Assembly (NCBI GenBank): GCA_004352715.1
Contig: SCFE01000116.1
Location: forward strand, 1,185,926 to 1,249,925
From: Hofstenia miamia
Lineage: Eukaryota; Xenacoelomorpha; Acoela
Length of the DNA: 64,000 bases
Direction: 5' to 3'
Notes under the pieces: model-generated
Told to the model about the DNA's origin: nothing
The model's input: only the letters and a program-made list of their open reading frames with translations
Database searches by the model: none
Program-made: the position numbers and the translations under genes
Shown here: positions 61,785 to 64,000 of the stretch, piece by piece
How positions within the stretch are numbered: the first letter of the stretch is position 1
Layout: every line of letters starts with the position of its first letter

Positions 61785-62305
61785 AGGCCTCTTTCTTACA
61801 TATCTTACACTTATCACTTACTTACATTCTTCTATCTATATGATTCCTCACCAAGTTTGTTCCTATTCCATGCTCCTGCACTGCCATTATTCAGTGCTTC
61901 TGTTTCTCTTTTCAGACCTGCCTTCTTTAACCACTTGTTGCTTTCTTCTCTGTCACACATTTCTATGTTCCCCCAGTATTCTCCATGCATTGCCTTCTCT
62001 CCTTTCTTTTACTCTCAGTTCTTATCTTCCTTAACTCCTTAGTGACCTCCAATAGGGACCTCTTAGGTTGCTCTTCTACATAATCCTTTAGTCCTAGTGC
62101 TTCTGCTTCTACAGTTTCCTCCACACTTAGCAGTCCTTTCCCTCTTTTTTGACTTGCCATGTACACCTCCATTTAAGTTGAATGCTCTCTCTACTGCTAG
62201 TATCTTCCTTATTTCCCTGTCTAGCTTCCTATGTTCATTCTTGTTCTACCTAACTATTCCTGCCAAATATCTCAACACTGGTATTGCCCATGTATTAATT
62301 GCTTC
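61785..62305 (-). pseudogene. R2-like retrotransposon C-terminal fragment
   Basis: On the minus strand: I-N-T-W-A-I-P-V-L-R-Y-L-A-G-I-V (about 62300), K-L-D-R-E-I-R-K-I-L-A-V-E-R-A (about 62225), G-K-G-L-L-S-V-E-E-T-V-E-A-E (about 62140), then E-S-N-K-W-L-K-K-A-G-L-K-R-E-T-E-A-L (about 61945) and, after frameshifts, C-K-I-C-K-K (about 61805), a zinc-knuckle start. This order (I-N-T-W-A-V-P-V-I-R-Y, L-D-R-K-T-R-K, G-G-R-G-L-x-S-V-E) is the region after the RT domain in proteins annotated as R2-type retrotransposon pol. Stops after A-G-I-V-R and beyond make it dead. On the plus strand the same DNA is CT-rich and gives spurious Ser/Leu-rich ORFs. Confidence 0.65.
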
Positions 62306-62421
62306 TATATTATTGTCGTGAAACCAGATTCTTACTCAGGAGTTTAATAACCTAAAGTGTCGCCAAGAAAGGAAACTAAATCTCTAAGATTTCATCCGAA
62401 AAATCACAAGTGTTCAAAGTA

Positions 62422-62505
62422 CCAAAATTGGATTTGAACTCAGACCCTCAAAAGTATATCAAAAGTCCGATGATTAATACTAAAAATACGAAAAGACTCC
62501 TGTCT
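62422..62505 (-). pseudogene. tRNA-like remnant or tRNA-derived SINE head
   Basis: The minus strand reads tagtattaatcatcgg, acttttgatat and gggtctgagttcaaatcc in tRNA order and spacing: D-arm-like, an anticodon-arm-like segment (tRNA-Lys UUU style, CTTTTGA), and a T-arm/B-box (GAGTTCAAATCC, close to GGTTCAAATCC). Anticodon and acceptor stems do not pair well, so it is not a working tRNA. Confidence 0.35.
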
Positions 62506-62509
62506 ATGA

Positions 62510-63630
62510 TAAGGTTTCAACACCACAACGATTCAACTCAATGTCCCTCAAACTTTAATCAGTGAATCAGACTATTTCTAAGACCAACTGATCTTACAGG
62601 ATTGTAAGAATAATTTTACCTTATTTCCTTATACTGCAAGTCCAATACTATATGCAATTGTAAGTTTGATTTTAAAAAGCGTATTTTCAAACTTATTCTT
62701 GAACTAGTAATTTACAAAATACCTAGGAATGAATCGAACACACCTGTTCGTTATTTTGTATTAATTTTAATAAACAAAAGTGTCAACCTGTTTCTATTAT
62801 AAATCAAACTAATTTCTCTTGACGAAAAGAATCAAGCAACAAATAAGTACGTGAAATATTTTCAAGCCTTTGCGATTTCCCTTTCTATTACAGTTTTTGT
62901 TGTTACAAACAATGGTTTCAAAAGAACACAAGTTAATTCAGTGTTAATCGACTTTTCTGTTAAACTATAGGTGCAAGTAATTTTCTTACTTTGCAACACA
63001 CAGCAGACTATTTTTAAGAGAAGTTCTTCTTCCCACAGTAACCTAAACTTGTTAATTTGATTGCTTAACGTACTTTCTCCCACAGCTTACTTAATGCAGA
63101 AACAAGCGATAGGTTTTAATTTCCAAAACTATACTACACTCCTTTCTAAAACAAAGAACCGTATTAACTTTGTAGAACAACTTATGCAATTTCTTCCATT
63201 GATACAGTAATTTCAAGGGAATTCTTAGAGCACAAAACCAAATCCTAAGTTTCTCTCAGTAAGCCATCTTAATTTACTATTAATTATTTTGAACTGTTTA
63301 CTCTAATAGAAGTAAATCAAAATCAAAATACAAAACACCTGTAACTAATTTATTTTACAAAAAGAGAATAATTAAACAAGGATAAACCAAAATTTTAAGT
63401 AACTAAAATCACCAGTTATAATTAAGACTCAATGAAACTTCCACCATTAAAGGAGTCTAAATTCTAGAACAAATTTTACCTGATGTGGATCACCACTAAA
63501 TGCTGAAACAACTTCATAATTGAAGACTTGAGGTAAAACAGAGAAGTCGTCTGTAACAATGGTTGTTCGTCTAAGTTGGACGAGACTCTTTACCAGATTT
63601 TTGCTAACCTTCTCAGCATATCTGGGGTGG
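62510..63630. other. No recognised gene
   Basis: AT-rich DNA without supported features. Confidence 0.5.
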
Positions 63631-63632
63631 TT

Positions 63633-63945
63633 GTCCCGCTTTTCTGTACTGAGCTTCTCAGCAGGGGTCTGCTCTTTCCCTCTGTTTTGACGGTCTTTTA
63701 TACCTTATCCTACGTCATTGTACTCTGGTTGGATAGCTATTTTCAGTTCCAAAATTAGCTTGACATTTTTAACCAATTTTAGCGTTTANGTCCCGCTTTT
63801 CTGTACTGAGCTTCTCAGCGGGGGTCTGCTCTTTCCCTCTGTTTTGACGGTCTTTTATACCTTATCCTACGTCATTGTACTCTGGTTGGATAGCTATTTT
63901 CAGTTCCAAAATTAGCTTGACATTTTTAACCACTTTTAGCGTTTA
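63633..63945 (+). repeat. 156-bp duplicate around a single N
   Basis: 63633-63788 recurs at 63790-63945 with two or three differences, joined at the single N (63789). The duplicated ORF (ending L-D-S-Y-F-Q-F-Q-N in both copies) is of no recognisable family. Confidence 0.85.
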
Positions 63946-64000
63946 ATGCCACGTCCATCATACTCTATTTGTCTTAAGTAGTCTTTAGTTATCCGGTCTT

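Noticed and set aside
61770-62321. Plus-strand Ser/Leu-rich ORFs (membrane-like)
   Set aside because: They are the antisense of the R2-like remnant, and their composition comes from its purine-rich coding strand.

Overview
The window is AT-rich eukaryotic DNA, almost certainly from an arthropod. The evidence is two gustatory-receptor-type seven-membrane-segment genes plus a third receptor pseudogene, split genes with GT-AG introns, and a dense load of decayed transposons (hAT, Tc1/mariner, LINE, a possible LTR element). The species cannot be fixed from sequence; a chelicerate is possible but unproven. No bacterial operons, CRISPR arrays or rRNA genes are visible.

Layout. 0-8 kb: a fossil hAT transposase tail, a hAT-type miniature element with terminal repeats, a 29-bp minisatellite, and blocks duplicated around single-N joins. 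8.1-8.9 kb: a large receptor exon on the plus strand. 10.15-14.08 kb: a hAT-type element with a perfect 8-bp target duplication, split by a decayed LINE that carries a further insert. 15.7-21 kb: hAT-like termini, a foldback element and gene-poor DNA. 21.6-21.9 kb: a receptor first-exon pseudogene on the minus strand. 27.7-29.1 kb: a 1-kb gap followed by the end of a mobile-element-like ORF. 31.18-33.70 kb: a TIR-bounded DNA transposon carrying a KRBA2/SCAND3-type integrase. 35.3-36.3 kb: LINE reverse-transcriptase pieces in opposite orientations. 36.4-38.6 kb: the best gene in the window, a two-exon minus-strand receptor of 422 residues. 41-50.5 kb: short Tc1/mariner and hAT elements, a decayed Tc1 transposase, an LTR-like repeat pair around an unrecognised ORF, and a second copy of the 10-kb hAT family. 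56.3-58.8 kb: a LINE ORF1 with an SGNH-esterase-like fold, split by a GC-rich insert, next to another RT remnant. 61.8-62.3 kb: the C-terminal part of an R2-like reverse transcriptase. 62.4 kb: a tRNA-like remnant.

The receptors are the only plausible host genes; everything else recognisable is mobile DNA in decay. The assembly is visibly imperfect: single Ns and short N runs are repeatedly flanked by near-identical copies of local sequence, so several apparent duplications are probably scaffolding errors. No clearly new functional system was found. The most interesting candidate is the KRBA2-type integrase transposon with its palindrome-rich ends.
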